Of a stretch of DNA of 64,000 bases, positions 46,070 through 60,050 are shown in pieces. The position numbers and the translations under genes are program-made. The notes below the pieces were generated by a model that worked only from the letters and a program-made list of their open reading frames with translations, was not told the origin of the DNA and searched no databases. The stretch comes from Ricinus communis (taxonomy: Eukaryota > Streptophyta > Magnoliopsida > Malpighiales > Euphorbiaceae), in contig NC_063259.1 of NCBI RefSeq assembly GCF_019578655.1, forward strand, positions 16,954,489 through 17,018,488, in the 5' to 3' direction. Positions within the stretch are counted from its first letter, which is position 1. Each line of letters opens with the position of its first letter.

Positions 46070-48956
46070 TGTCACGACTCGATCTGTGGGCCCGTGACCA
46101 GCGCTAGGCAATAGGTAGGCGTAAGGCCACCGAAACCCATAGCAAGCCTGACTATTTGCTAACTCAACCACAGTTTAATCCCGGTCCTGTACTTTATAAC
46201 ACTATTTCATAACTAACTTTTAACTGTCTAGATAATATGTATAATATTCAGTCTACCAGCATAAATAGGCAGTACTTGAATTTACATGCCATTACGAATT
46301 ACTAAGTTTGAAATTACTACTGTGAAGAATCTAAAATTTCAAATACCAAACATACCAATGAAATCAATTACATTAAAACCTGAAGATGAAGGAAGTCGGG
46401 CTGCTAGAGGAAAAGAACCGCCGAAACTAACAACACCTGAAAAACAGTTAAAATTGAGACTGTCAGTCTCGAGAGTGAGTTAAAATCATATATCCAAAAA
46501 CGAATACAACCACTTCAACAAAATATTTGTTTAATTAAAATAAAATATTAAGTCGTGCAAAAACACATGTCATGCCATGCTTTTATAAAATAAATTTTAT
46601 ATGCTACGAGACGAGTGCCTCAGCAGAACCCTAACTCCCAACACTAACAGCCTTTTGACTTTCTCACTCCAATAAGAATGGTGCCAAGAGAGTGGAGCTC
46701 GACCAGGGTCCTTAAATCCAGTCTGATTACTTTAGTTCCCATAAAGCTGGCACCCAGAGAGCAATGCTCGACCAGGGACTTTTACTCCGACAAACACACT
46801 CTACACTACCTAGAAAGTTGAACTCGACTAGGGCAATTATCCTTTTACTATTTGTCTCAGATTCATACTGGTGTGCACATGGTCCTGATGCAACCCATCA
46901 GGTGGCATGTTCTATTGCTGTCTCATCCCGAGTTAACATGCAAACATAATATCAATGATGTAGAAAATGATATATGAATAGTAAATAAATGAATAATTCA
47001 AATTTATAAATCAATTAATCAGAATTATTATTTAAGATTTTTGCAAGACACACGTATAGCAGATATATGACTTTAGCTCACAGTTCTAATGACCTCCTTG
47101 CTCTGTTTCTAAGCCTCGGGTGGAGCAAGTTGAAATGATGGATTATCTATTCAAGGAAACAATTCAATCAATAAAAGTAAAACATTTAATAAATAACCAT
47201 AGGCCTAGACTCCTAGAACCGACTGTCTAAGAATTTCAATTCAGAAATTCTACCGAAAATTCGACAAAACTTCTCCTAAAATACGGACGTTTATCCCCCG
47301 TATAATGAGTCGAGGACCACCAGAAACACTTCTAATATTTATCAATTAATTAACGGGAGTTAGACCACCAAAACTATATCATTTTTCCCAACTCCGCAAC
47401 TCATCACATATCACAATTATTGGTAGACGGTCCAACATACTATTATTTCGACAATCAATCCTCACATAATTCTCTGGTGTTCAACATAATAATTAATCAA
47501 ATAATTTTTTATCAATAATCTCTAAAATCAAGAGGCTAGAGAGTTACTGAGACCCTTGATCAATCAGCCGACTCGCCTTCAGCCGTCGGAGTCCGATTGA
47601 CGATCCGAGCGCGCCTATGGACTTGAAATAACACGTAGACCATGAGTCTAGCATCTGATTCTTCAACCCGGCCCCCGATCATCCGGAGAAAATCACAAAT
47701 AGTTTCAACTGTCAATTTTCAAACAGAGTCTGATCGCTGCAAAACTAGTGCCATTGGAAAGCTTAAGCTGAAGGGAGTCTGAGTATGTCCTCCAATCGTC
47801 AGAAGCTCAATGGCACCGGCCGAAAAAGCAAGAAATCCGAACTACCTTCACTTCGCCGAAACTCTCTCTCCAGTCACCATTGCCGACGTTGCTGCCCCTA
47901 AAAGAAAGCCTTCAAGTCATCAGTCATTTTAAGACCAAAACCACCGCCATTAGATGCCGGAAACGCCAAGAACGGCGGCAAGAAGGTTGTGGCTGCCTTT
48001 CTCGCTCCCACACCTATCGTCGCCTCTCGCTGCCGCCATCGGCACCAATGAGCTAGCCAACAACAGCTACATCCCTAGCCGTCGCCACCATGCTCGGACG
48101 AGGCCTCCTCCACCGTTTGCCATTGATCACCGACGAAGCTCCTTTTATCCCTTATCTTCTTCCTCGGTCTTCTTTTCTTTCTTTTCTTTATCGCCAATAG
48201 GTCCCTTGACTTTTGCTTATTAACCATTTAGTCCCTCATTCTTTTTAATTACTAATAATTTTTCCCTGCAAAATTCCTGTTTAACCCTCTAACTTTTCTG
48301 TAGCATTTCAATTAAGCCCCTAACTACTTAATTTAGGCCAAATTTATTAAAAAATAGAGAGTTACTTAATTACCATTGCTTTTAATGAAAAAGTTACTAA
48401 AATGCCCTTACTGATATATTTAATTATAAAAATACCGACCTTGAAAATTCTCATTTAAACTCCATATTAAAGAATTTATAGTTTTAACCCTTATTTTATA
48501 ATTAATTGTCAAATTAATCCTAATACTTGATTAACTTAAATAATCAATTGGTTGACTATCTTTTTAATTTAGTCCAAAATCATTTACTAATTAAAATTTA
48601 TCATTCTCCAATAAATTCTTTTATAAAAATATTATCTACTATTTCTTTTATAACTTTCAAATATAATATTTAATTCATATGCTCATATTGAGAAAAAATT
48701 AAGTGTGACCATATATATATGAAAACATAATTTATCCCCTAAGAAATTCACTTAATTAATAAAAAAATTGAAAAATCAAACTAATTAGATATAGAAAATA
48801 AATTCCTTTATTTTTGTTTTTCTAGCATTGAAATTCTATTTTAAATCATCCCAATTCAATTACTTAAAATAAAACTAAATTAAATTAAATAAAAACTCGT
48901 TATTAGTTATTACTAATATTATTATTATTATTAAAAATAAAATTTCGGGTATTACA
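46070..48956 (-). mobile_element. Solo LTR, TGTAACAC family
   Basis: Minus strand runs TGTAATACCCG to GAGTCGTGACA (2887 bp), flanked by GGGTT on both sides, satellite outside, no internal element sequence. Clearly closer to 29389-34034 than to 15710-18142. Internally, two related segments with GAGAGTGGAGCTCGACC and GAGAGCAATGCTCGACC (46680-46790) mirror the pair in the first solo LTR. The 89-codon frame at 47954-48223 is in a GC-richer part and not recognised. Confidence 0.9.
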
Positions 48957-51900
48957 GGGTTTATTTGTGAGTATGAGAAAACAACCCTGTAAAAGGGGTA
49001 TGTTTAAGTATATGAGAGAATAACTCCACAATAAATATTAGAAAATGACCCTGTAAGAGGGGCATGTTCTTGAGTATGAGAAAATGCCCCTGTAACAGTG
49101 GTACATTTAAGAATTTATGACAACAACCATGCAAGAGTGTTATATTTGTAAGTATTAGAAAATAACCCCGTAAGAAGGATATATTTATGAGTATGAGATA
49201 ACGACCCCGTAAGAGGGGTATATTTGTAAATATTAGAAACCGACCCGTAAGAGGTTTATATTTGTGAGTATGAGGAATGAACTCTGTAAGAGCGGTATAT
49301 TTGTAAATATTAGAAGATAATCCCATAAGAGCGGTATATATGTGAGTATGAGAAACTACCCCGTAAAAGGGGCATATTTAAGAATATGTGACAACAACTA
49401 CATAAGAGTAGTATATTTGTGAGTATTAGAAAACAACCCCGTAAGAGAGGTATATTTATGAGTATGAGATAACGATCCCGTAAAAGGGGTATATTTATAA
49501 ATATTAGAAAATAACACTGTAAGAGAGGTATATTTGTGAGTATAAGAGAACAACACCATAAAAGTACTATATTAAAAAATATAAGAAAACAACCCCATAA
49601 GAGGGGTATATTTATAAATATTAAAAAATAACCAGTAAGTGATGTATATTTGTGATATGAGAAACAAACTGTGTAAAAGTGGTATACTTGTAGATAATAG
49701 AAAATAAATTGATAAGAGCAATTAAATTATGAGTGTTAGAAAGCAACCTCGTAAGAGGGGTATATTTATAAATATTAGAAAAGAACCCCATAAGAGAGGT
49801 ATATTTATGAGTATGAGATATCAACCCCTTTAGAGGGATATATTTATAAAAATTAGAAATGAACCTCGTTAGAGGGGTCTATATGCGAGTGTGAAAAAAA
49901 TAACCACATAAAAGGGGTATATTTAAGTATCTAAGAAAAGAGCTCATGTAAGTGGGACATATTTGTGAGTATGTTATTTTCTGAGTATTAGGCCCGTAAA
50001 AGTGGTATATTTAAGAATATAATAAAATAACCCCATAAGAGGGGTATATTTATAAATATTAGAGAACAACCAGTAAGAGGGGTATATTTGTGAGTACGAG
50101 AAAAGAACTTCATAAGAGCCGTATATTTGTGAGTGTGGGAAAACAACCACGTAAGAAGGGATAATATTTATAAATATTAGAAAATAATCTTGTAAGGGGA
50201 TATATTTATGACTTTGAGATATCAACCCCGTAAGAATGATATATTTCTAAATATTTGAAAATAACCTAGTTAGAGGGGTATATTTGTGAGTATGTGAAAA
50301 TAACCCCACAGAAGGGGTATATTTAAGTATATGAGAGAACAACCTAGCACAATGGCTAGATTTGTATTTATGACAAAACAACTCCATAATAGGGGTACAT
50401 TTGTGTGTATCAGAAAACAACCCCATAAAAGGGATAGATTTGGAATATATGAAAACATCCTCATAGGGGGTATATTTATAAATATTAGAGAATAAACCAT
50501 AAGAGGGGTATATTTGCGAGTTTTAGAAACGAACCCCATAAGAGTAGTAATATTTGTATATATTAAAAAGCAATCCTATAAGAACGGTATATTCGTAAGC
50601 ATCAGAAAACAACCCCGAAATAGGGGTACACTTATAAATATTAGAAAAGAACCCCATTAGAGGGCTCTATTTATGATTGTGAAAGAACAACCACGTAAAT
50701 GGGGTATATTTAAGTATATGAGAAAACAACCCAGTGCGAGGGGTATAGTTACGAAACTGAGAAGACAGCTCCGTAAGCGGTGTATATTTATAAAAATTAG
50801 AAAACAATCCCGTAAGAAGTCTATATTTATGAGTATAAAATAATCCCGAAAAAGTGGTATATTTAAGAACATGAGAAAATAACTTTATAGGAGGGCAATA
50901 TTTGTACATATTAGAAAACAATCATATAAGAGGGGTGTATCTGTAAGTGTGACAAAAGGGCCCCGTAAGAGGAGTATATTTGTAAGTATTAGATTACAAC
51001 CCTGAAAGAGGAGTATACTTATAAGTATGAGATAACAATCTCGTAAAAAGGGTATACTTGTAAATATTAGAAAATAACCCCGTCAAAGGGGCAATTTTAT
51101 GAGTATGAGAAAAAAACACCATAAGAGGGGTGAATATGGCAAAAGAACCTTGTTAGACGGGTATATTTGTAAATATTAGAAAACAACCACGTCAGAGGGG
51201 TATATTTATGAGTATGAGATAACAACCCCATAAGAAAGGTATATATATAAATAATAGAAATAACCCCGTTAGAGGGGTATATTTGTGAGTATGAGAAAAC
51301 AACCTCGTAACAAGGCTATTTAGTAAATATTAGAAAACAATCCTGAAAGAGGGGTATATTTGTACATATTAAAAAAGAACCTCGTTTGAGGGGTATATTT
51401 ATTTGTGTGAGAAAATAACTCCGTAAAAAGGATATACTAAAGTATATGAGAGAACAACCCAGTAAGAGGGGTATATTTATGAGTATGACAAAACAACCTC
51501 GTAAGAGGGGTATATTTATAAATATTAGAAAACAACCCCGTAAGAGGTGTATAGTTGTGAGTTTGAGAAAACAACCTCGTAAAATGGATATATTTATAAA
51601 TATTATAAAAGAACCCCGTTGTAGGGGTATATTTATGAGTTTCAGAAAACGACCTCGTAAAAGGTCTATATTTAAGTATGTGAGAAAACAACCCAGTAAG
51701 AAGGGTGTATTTGTGAGTTTGAGAAAACAACCTTGTGAGAGTAGTATATTTATAAATATTAGAAACCAACCTGGTAAGAGGGGTGTATTTATGATTATGA
51801 GAAAACAAGCTAGTAAAACAGATATTTATAAGAATATAAAAAAAATCGTAAGAGGGGTATATTTATATATATTAAAAAAGAACCTTGTAGAGGGTTATAT

Positions 51901-52879
51901 TTGTGAATATGAGAAAACAATCCGTGAAAGGGGTACATTTAAGAATATGAAAAATCAACCCCGTAAAAGGTGTATATTTGTAAATATTATAGGAGAACCC
52001 CACTAGAGAGGTGTATTTGTGAGTATGAGAAATTAACCTCGTAAAAGGGGCATATTTAAAAATATAATAAAACAACTGAGTAAGAGGGATATATTTATAA
52101 ATATTAGAAAATAACCCGTAACAGGTGAATATTTGTGAGTATGAGAAAACAACCCTGAAAGAGGTGTATGTTTATAAATTTTAGAAAAGAATCCTAAAAG
52201 AGGGGTATATTATTAAGTGTGAGAAAATAAACCCATAAGAGGGGTATGTTTTTAAATATTAGAAAGAATCCTGCTAGAGAGGTATGTTTTTTAGTATGAT
52301 AAATTAACACCGTAAAAGGAGTATATTTAAGAATATAAGAGAACAACCCTCGAAAGAGAGGTATATTTGTAAATATTAGAAAATAAGATCGTAAGAGGGG
52401 TATATTTATAAATATGACAAAAGAACCTAGTTATAGGGGTATATTTATAAATATTAAAAAACAACGACATAAGAGATGTATATCTATGAGTATGAGAAAA
52501 CAACCCCATAAGAGGGGTATATTTATAAATATTAGAAAACAACCCCGTAAGAGGGGTATATTTATGAGTATGAGATAACATCCTTATAAGAAGGGTATAT
52601 TTATAAATAATATAAAAGAACCCTGTTAGAGGGATATATGTATGAGTATGAGAAAACACCCCCGTTAAAAGGGTATAATTAGTATATGAGAAAAACCTAG
52701 TAAGTGTGGTATATTCATTATGAGAAAACAACCCTGTAAGAGGGGTATATTCAAAAATATTAGAAAACAACCCAGTAGGTGGGGAATATTTGTGAGTATG
52801 AGAAAACTACACGTAAGAAAGGTGGATTTATGAATATGAGAAGACAACCTCGTAAGTGGCGTATATTTGTAAACAGTAG

Positions 52880-54799
52880 AAAAAAACTCCATAATGGGGA
52901 TTTATTTATGAGTGTCAGAGAAAAACCATATAAATTGGGGTATATATTTATAAATATTAGACAATAACCTAGTAAGAGGGGTATAATATGAGTATGAAAT
53001 AACAACTCCGTAAGAGGGCTTTATCTGTAAATATTAGAAAATAATCCCATTAGAGGGGTATATCTCTGACTATGTGAAAACAATCCTATAAGATAGATAC
53101 ATTTATAACTATGAGAAAACAACTTCGTAAGAGGGGTATATTTATGAGTATGAGATAACAACCCCGTAAAAGGGATGTATTTGAAAATATTATAAAAGAA
53201 CCTTGTTAGACGAGTATATTTGTGAGTATGAGGAAACAACCTCGTAAAAGAAGCATACTTATGTATATGAGAAAAAAACCGAGTAACAAGGGTATATTTG
53301 TAAATATTAGAAAAATAACCCCGTAAGTGGGGTATGTTTGTAAACATTAGAAAACAACTCTGTATTGGGGGTTTATTTCTGAGTGCAAGAAAACAACTAT
53401 GTAAGTGCGGTATATTTATAAATATTATTTAACAACCTCATAAGAGTGGTATAATATGAGTATGAGAAAACAACCCTGTAAGAGGGGTATATTTATAAAT
53501 ATTAGAAAACAACCCCATAAGAGGGGTATATTTGTGAGTATAAGAAAATAACCCCTTAAAGGGGGTGGATTTAAGAATATAATAGAACAACCCCGTTTGA
53601 GGAGTATATTTGTAAATATTAGAAAACAACCCCATAAGAGGGGTATATTTGCGAGTATGAGAGAACAACCCAGTAAATATTAGAAAACAAACTTGTAAGA
53701 GGTGTACATTTATGAGTATGAGATAACAGCCCCACAAGAAGGGTATATTTGTAAAGAATAGAAAAGAACCCCGTTAGAGGGGTATATTTGTGAGTATCAG
53801 AAAACAACCCCGTTAAAAGGGTATATTTACTATATGAGAAAACAACTAAATAAGAGAAGTATATTTATCAGTATGAGAAAATAACCTAGTAAGAGAGGTA
53901 TATTTCTTTGTATGAGAAACAACCTCGTAAGAGTGGTATATTCATAAATATTAGAAAACAACCCATTAGGTAGGGTATATTTATGAGTATGAGAAAAATA
54001 CACCGTAAGAAGGGTGAATTTAAGAATATGAGAAAACAACCCCATAAGTGGAGTGTGTCGATAAACATTAAAAAATAACTTCGTAATGGGGGTTTATTTA
54101 TGAGTGTGAGAAAAAACCACATAAGTGGGTATATTTGTATATATTAGATAACAACCTCGGAAGAGAGGTATAATATCAGTATGAGATAATAATATCGTAA
54201 GAGAGCTACATCTGTAAATATTAGTAAATAATCCCGTTAGAGGGGTATACCTGTGATTATGTGAAAACAATCTTGTAAGAGGGATACATTTATAAATATG
54301 AGAAAACAACCCTGTAAGAGGGGTATATTTATGAATATGAGATAACAACCCCATAAAAAGCATATATATGAAAATTAGAAAAGAACCCCGTAGAGCATAG
54401 GAAATAGCCTTGTAAAAGAAACATATTTATATATATGAGAAAACAACCCAGTAAGAAGAGTATATTTATGAGTATGACAAAACAACACTGTAAGAGAGGT
54501 ATATTTATAAATGTTAAAAAATAACCCCATAAGAGGCGTATATTTGTGACTATAAGAAAACAACCTAAGGGGTGGATATAAGAATATAAGAGAACGACCC
54601 CGTATGAGTGGTATATTTGTAAATATTTGAAAACAACTCTAAAATAGGGGTATTATTTGTACATATTAGATAAGAATCTTGTTTGACTGGTATATTTGTT
54701 AGTATGAGAAAACAACCTCGTAAAAGGGGTATATTTGTAGTATAAGAAAACAACCCAATAAGAGTGGTATATTTATGAGTACGAGAAAACAATCTCATA

Positions 54800-54842
<43 letters not shown>

Positions 54843-57800
54843 AACCTGTAAGAAGTGTAAATTTGTAAAAATTTGAAAAGAATCTCATAAGAAGGGTATA
54901 GCATTGAGTATGAGAAAACAACTCCATAAAAGGGATATATTTGTAAATATTAAAAAGAACCCCGCTAGAAAGGTATGTTTGTGAGTATGAAAAATTAACC
55001 CCATAAAAGGGGTATTTTTAAGAATATAAGAAAACAACTCCGTAAGTGCATTTATGAATATGATAAAAGAACTCCATTCAAGTGGTATATTTATAAATAT
55101 TAGAAAATAACTATATAAGATTTGTATATCTGTGAGTATGAGAGAACAACCTTGTAAGAATTCCATATTTATAAATGTTAGAAAACAACCCCGTAAGAGG
55201 GGTATATTTATGAGTATGAGAAAACAACCCTGGAAAAGTGTTATATTTGTATATATTAGATAAGAACCCAATTTGAGGGGTATATTTGTTAGTACGAGAA
55301 AACAACCAAAAAAGAGAGGTATACTTGTGAGTATGAGAAAACAACTCCATAAGAAGTGTATATTTCCGAGTATGAGAAAACAACCACGTAAAAGGTATAA
55401 ATTTGTAAATATTACAAAAGAACACCTTAAAAGGGGTATATTATTGAGTATGAGAAAAGAAAGGTGTACATTTAAGAATATGAAAAAACAATCCTATAAG
55501 AGGTGTATATCTATAAATATTAGAAAACAATCTCGCTAGAGAGGTATATTTTTTAGTATGAGAAATTAACCCCGTAAAAGGGGTATATTTAAGAATATAA
55601 GAAAATAAGCCTGTAAGAGTTGTATATTTATAAATATTAGAATAGAATCTCGTAAGAAGGATGTATTATTGAGTTTGAAAAAACAACCTTGTTTAGAGAG
55701 GTATATCTATAAATATTAGAAAGAACCCCACTAGAGAGGTATGTTTATGAGAATGAGAAATTAACCCCGTAAAAGGGGTATAAGAATATATGAAAACAAC
55801 CCCATAAGAGGAGTATATTTGTAAATATTAAAAAATAAGACTGTAAGAGGGGTATAATTGTGAGTATGATAAAACAATCTCATTAGAGGGGTATATTTGT
55901 AAATATTAGAAAACAGCCACATAAGAGGTGTATATCTGTGTGTGAGAAAATAACCCCGTAAGAGGGGTATATTTATAAATTTTATAAAGAAATTCCGTAA
56001 GGGGTATATTTATGAGTATGAGATAACAGCCCCATAAGAAGGGTATATTTGTAAATAATACAAAAGAACCTTGTTAAAGGGGTATATTTAGTATATGAGA
56101 AAACAACCTAGTAAGAAGGGTATATTTGTTAATATGAGAAAACAACCTAGTAAGAGAGGTATATTTGTCGGTATGAGAAAGCAATTCCGTAAAGTGATAT
56201 ATTCATAAATATTAAAAAATAACCCAGTAGGTGGGGCATATTTGTGAGTATGAGAAAACTACATCATAAGAAGGGTGGATTTAAGAATATGAGAAGACAA
56301 CCTCGTAAATGGGGTATATTCGTACACATTAGAAAACAACTACATAATGAGGGTTTATTTGTGAGTGTGAGATAATAACCCCGTAAGAGGGCTTTATCTG
56401 TAAATATTAGAAAATAATCCTATTAGCGGGGTATATCTCTGAGTATGTGAAAACAATCCTATAAGATGGGTACATTTATAACTATGAGAAAACAACCCCA
56501 TAAGAGGGGTATATTTGTGAGTATGAGATAACAACCCCATAGGAGGGATATATATATGAAAATATTAAAGAACCTTGTTAGACTGATATATTTATGAGCA
56601 TGAGGAAAAAATTCCGTAAGAGGAGTATATTTATGTATATGAGAAAACAACCCAGTAAGAAGGGTATATTTGTGAGTATTAGAAAACTACAATATAAGAG
56701 GGTATATTTATAAATATTAGAAAATAATCCCATAAGAGGGGTACATTTATGAATATAAGAAAACAGCCTCTTAAAAGGGGTGGATTTAAGAATATAAGAG
56801 AACAATCTCGTATGAAGGGTATATTTGTAAATATTAAAAAGCAACCTTAAAAGAAGGGTATATTTGTACATATTAGATAAGAACCCCGTTTGAGGGATAT
56901 ATTTAAGTTTATAAGAGAACAATATAATAAAATGGGTATATTTGTGAATATGAGAAGACACCCCCACAAGCGGGATATATTTAAAATATTAGAAAAGTAT
57001 ATGAGAAAAGTACCCAGTAAGAAGGGTATATTTATGAGTATGAGAAAACAACCCTATAAGAGGAATATATTTATAAATATTAGGAAACAACCTTGTAAGA
57101 TGGGTATATTTGTGAGTATGAGAAAACAACCACTTAAAAGGGGTGGATTTAAGAATATAAGAGAAAAATCCCGTATGAGGGGTATATTTATAAATATTAG
57201 AAAACAACCTGAAAATGGGTATATTTCTACATATTATATAAGAACCTCATTTGAAGGGTATATTTGTTAGTATGAGAAAATAACCCTGTAAAAGAGGTAA
57301 ATTTAAGTTTATGAGAAAATAATCTAATAAGAGAGGTATATTTGTGACTAGAAAACAACCCCGTAAGAGTGGTATATTTGTTAGTATGAGAAAACAACCC
57401 CGTAAGAAGTATAAGTTTATAAATATTTGAAAAGAATCCTACAAGAGTAGTGTATTATTGAGTATGAGAAATTAACCTCGTAAGAGGGGTATATTTGTAA
57501 ATATTAGAAAAGAACCCTACTAGAGAGGTATATTTATGAGTATGAAAAATTAACCCAAAAAAGGGGTATATATTTAATAATATAAAAAACAACCCCGTAA
57601 AAGGGGTATATTTGTAAATATTAGAATACAACCTCGTAAGAGGGGTATATTTGTGAATATGCGAAAACAACCCTTGAAAGGGGTACATTTAAGAATATGA
57701 GAAAAGATCTTGTAAAAGATGTATATCTGTAAATATTAGAAAAGAACACCGCTGGAGAGATATATTTTTGAGTATGAGAAATTAACCCCATAAAAAGGTT

Positions 57801-59670
57801 AAATTTAAGAATATAAGAAAACAACCCCCTAAGAGGGGTATATTTATGAATATGAGAAAACAACCTCGTAAGAGGTGTATATTTATAAATATTAGAAAAG
57901 AATCCTGTAAGAGGGTATATTATTGAGTATGAGAAATCAACCCCGTAAGAGGAGTATATTTGGAAATATTAGAAAGAATCCCACTAGAGAAGCGTATTTG
58001 TTAGTATGAGAAATTAACCCGTAAAATGGGTATATTTAAGAATATAAGAAAATAATTCAGTAATAGAGGTATATTTGTCAGTATGAGAAAATAACCCCAT
58101 AAGAGTAGTATATTCATAAATATTAGAAAACAACCCAGTTGGTGGGGCATATTTGTGAGTATGAGAAACTACACGTAATAAGGGTGGATTTATGAATATG
58201 AGAAGATAACCCCGTAAATGGCGTATATTTGTAAACATTAGAAAACAACTCAGTAATGGGGGTTTATTTGTGACTGTGAGAGAAAAACCATATAAATTGG
58301 GGTGTATTTTATATAAATATTAGACAATAACCTAGTAAGAGGGGTATAATATGAGTATGAGATAACAACCCCGTAAGAAGGCTTTATCTATAATATTAAT
58401 AATCCCATTAGAGGGGTATATATCTGAATATGTGAAAACTATCCTATAAGATGGGTACATTTATAACTATAAGAAAAAAACTTCGTAAGAGGGGTATATT
58501 TATAAGTATGAGATAATAATCCCGTAAGAGAGATATATTTGAAAATATTAGAAAAGAACCTTGTTAGATGGGTATATTTGTGAGTATGAGGAAACAATCT
58601 CGTAAAAGAAGCATATTTATGTATATAAGAAAACCACCCAGTAAGAAGGGTATATTTGTAAATATTAGAAAATAACCCTGAAAGAGTAGTATATTTGTAC
58701 ATATTAGAAACAACCTCGTAAGAGGAGTATATTTGTTAGTATGAGAAAATAACCCCGTAAAAGGGGTATATTTAAGTATATGAGAAAACAATCCAGTAAG
58801 AGGGTTATATTGTGAGTATGAAAAAGCAACTCCATAAGAGAGAAATATTTATAAATATCAGAAAATAACCACATAAGAGGGGTATATTTATAAATATTAG
58901 AAAACAACCTCGTAAGAGAGATATATTTTCGAGTATGAGAAAACAACCTTGTAAGAAGGGTATATTTGTAAATATTACAAAAGAATCCCGTTAGAGGGAT
59001 GTATTTGTAAGTATGAGAAACAACCCTTTAACAGGGTTATATTTAAGTATATGAGTAAACAACCTAGTAAGAGGGGTTTATTTGTGAGTTTGAGAAATCA
59101 ACCCCGTAAGAGTTGTATATTTATAAATATTAGAAAACAACCACGTAAGAGGGATATATTTGTGAATACGATAAAACAACCTAGTAAAAGGCGTATATAT
59201 AAGAATATGAAAAAACTACACTGTAAGAGGGGTGTATTTATAAATATTAGAAAATAGCCCCATAAGATGATTATATATGTGGACGGGTATATTTATGAGT
59301 ATGAAAAAATTATCACGAAAGTGGAGTATATTTATAAATGTCAGACAACAATCCATAAGAGGAGTAGAATATGAGTATGACATATCAATCCCATAAGAGG
59401 GTTATATCTATAAATATTAAAAAGCTATTTATGTTAGAGGGGTAATTTGTGAGTATGTGAAAATAATCCCGTAAGAAGGGTACATTTATGAATATGAGAA
59501 AACAACCCCGTAAGAGGGGTATATTTATGAGTATGAGATAATAACCCTGCAAGAGGGATATATTTAAAAATGTTAGAAAAGAATCTCGTTAGACGGGTAT
59601 ATTTCTGTGTATAAGGAAACAACTGTGTAAAAGGAGCATATTTATGTATATTAGAAAATAATCAAGTAAG
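52880..59670 (-). repeat. Higher-order repeat region in the satellite
   Basis: Four private markers recur in the same order five times: an ATAATATGAGTATGA-like start or equivalent, a GCTTTATCTGTAAATATTAG-like monomer (53019, 54203, 56391, 58381, 59400), TGTGAAAACAATCCTATAAG-like (53074, 54259, 56445, 58433, 59456) and TTTATGTATATGAG-like (53255, 54420, 56628, 58612, 59637). Steps are about 1.19, 2.19, 1.99 and 1.02 kb, that is near 1.0-1.2 kb or twice that. Copies around 52880-53300 and 58250-58670 are the most alike. Confidence 0.7.
54802..54833. repeat. (AT)n microsatellite inside the satellite
   Basis: Perfect 32-base AT run replacing the GGTATATTTATAAAT part of a monomer, like the run at 24836-24860. 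Confidence 0.9.
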
Positions 59671-60050
59671 AAAGATATATTTTGTGAGTATGAGAAAACA
59701 AACCTCTAAAAAGAATATATTTTTAAATGTTAGAAAACAACCCCGTAAAAGGAGTATATTTGTGAGTATGAGAAAAGAACTTCTTCAATGGGGTGGATTT
59801 AAGAATGTAAGAGAACGACCTCGTATGAGAGGTATATTTGTAAATATTAGAAAATAGTCCTAATAGAGGGGTATATTTGTACATATTAGATGAGAATCCC
59901 ATTTCAGGGGTATATTTGTTTGTACGAAAAAATAACTATGTAAAAGGGGTATATTTAAATTTATGATATAAGAACCTAATAAGAGGGGTATATTTGTGAG
60001 TATGAGAAAACAACATCGTATGAGGGGTACATTTATAAATATTAGAAAAT

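Larger units (their letters stand above)
48957..60050 (-). repeat. 39-bp satellite array, minus orientation, block 6
   Basis: The longest uninterrupted block, about 11.1 kb and 280 monomers. Monomers alternate GAGTATGAG and AAATATTAG tails, with TTTAAGAATATRAG monomers interspersed and a local subfamily ending GAGAAATTAACC concentrated at 54990-58020. Higher-order repetition is visible from 52 to 60 kb. No gene is supported; the many frames here, on both strands, are monomer translations (HTHKYTPLTGLF or RKQPRKRGIF). Confidence 0.95.

Noticed and set aside
47954..48223. 89-codon ORF in a GC-richer segment, possible captured gene
   Set aside because: It lies within the solo LTR, corresponds to a similar CT/GC-rich segment in the two sister LTRs (about 33180-33380 and 17340-17450) and shows no recognisable domain.
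51446..52006. 186-codon Lys/Arg-rich ORF (RKQPRKRGIF repeats), possible nucleic-acid-binding protein
   Set aside because: This is the single open frame of the G-rich strand of the satellite; the overlapping opposite strand is open as well (51437-51808).
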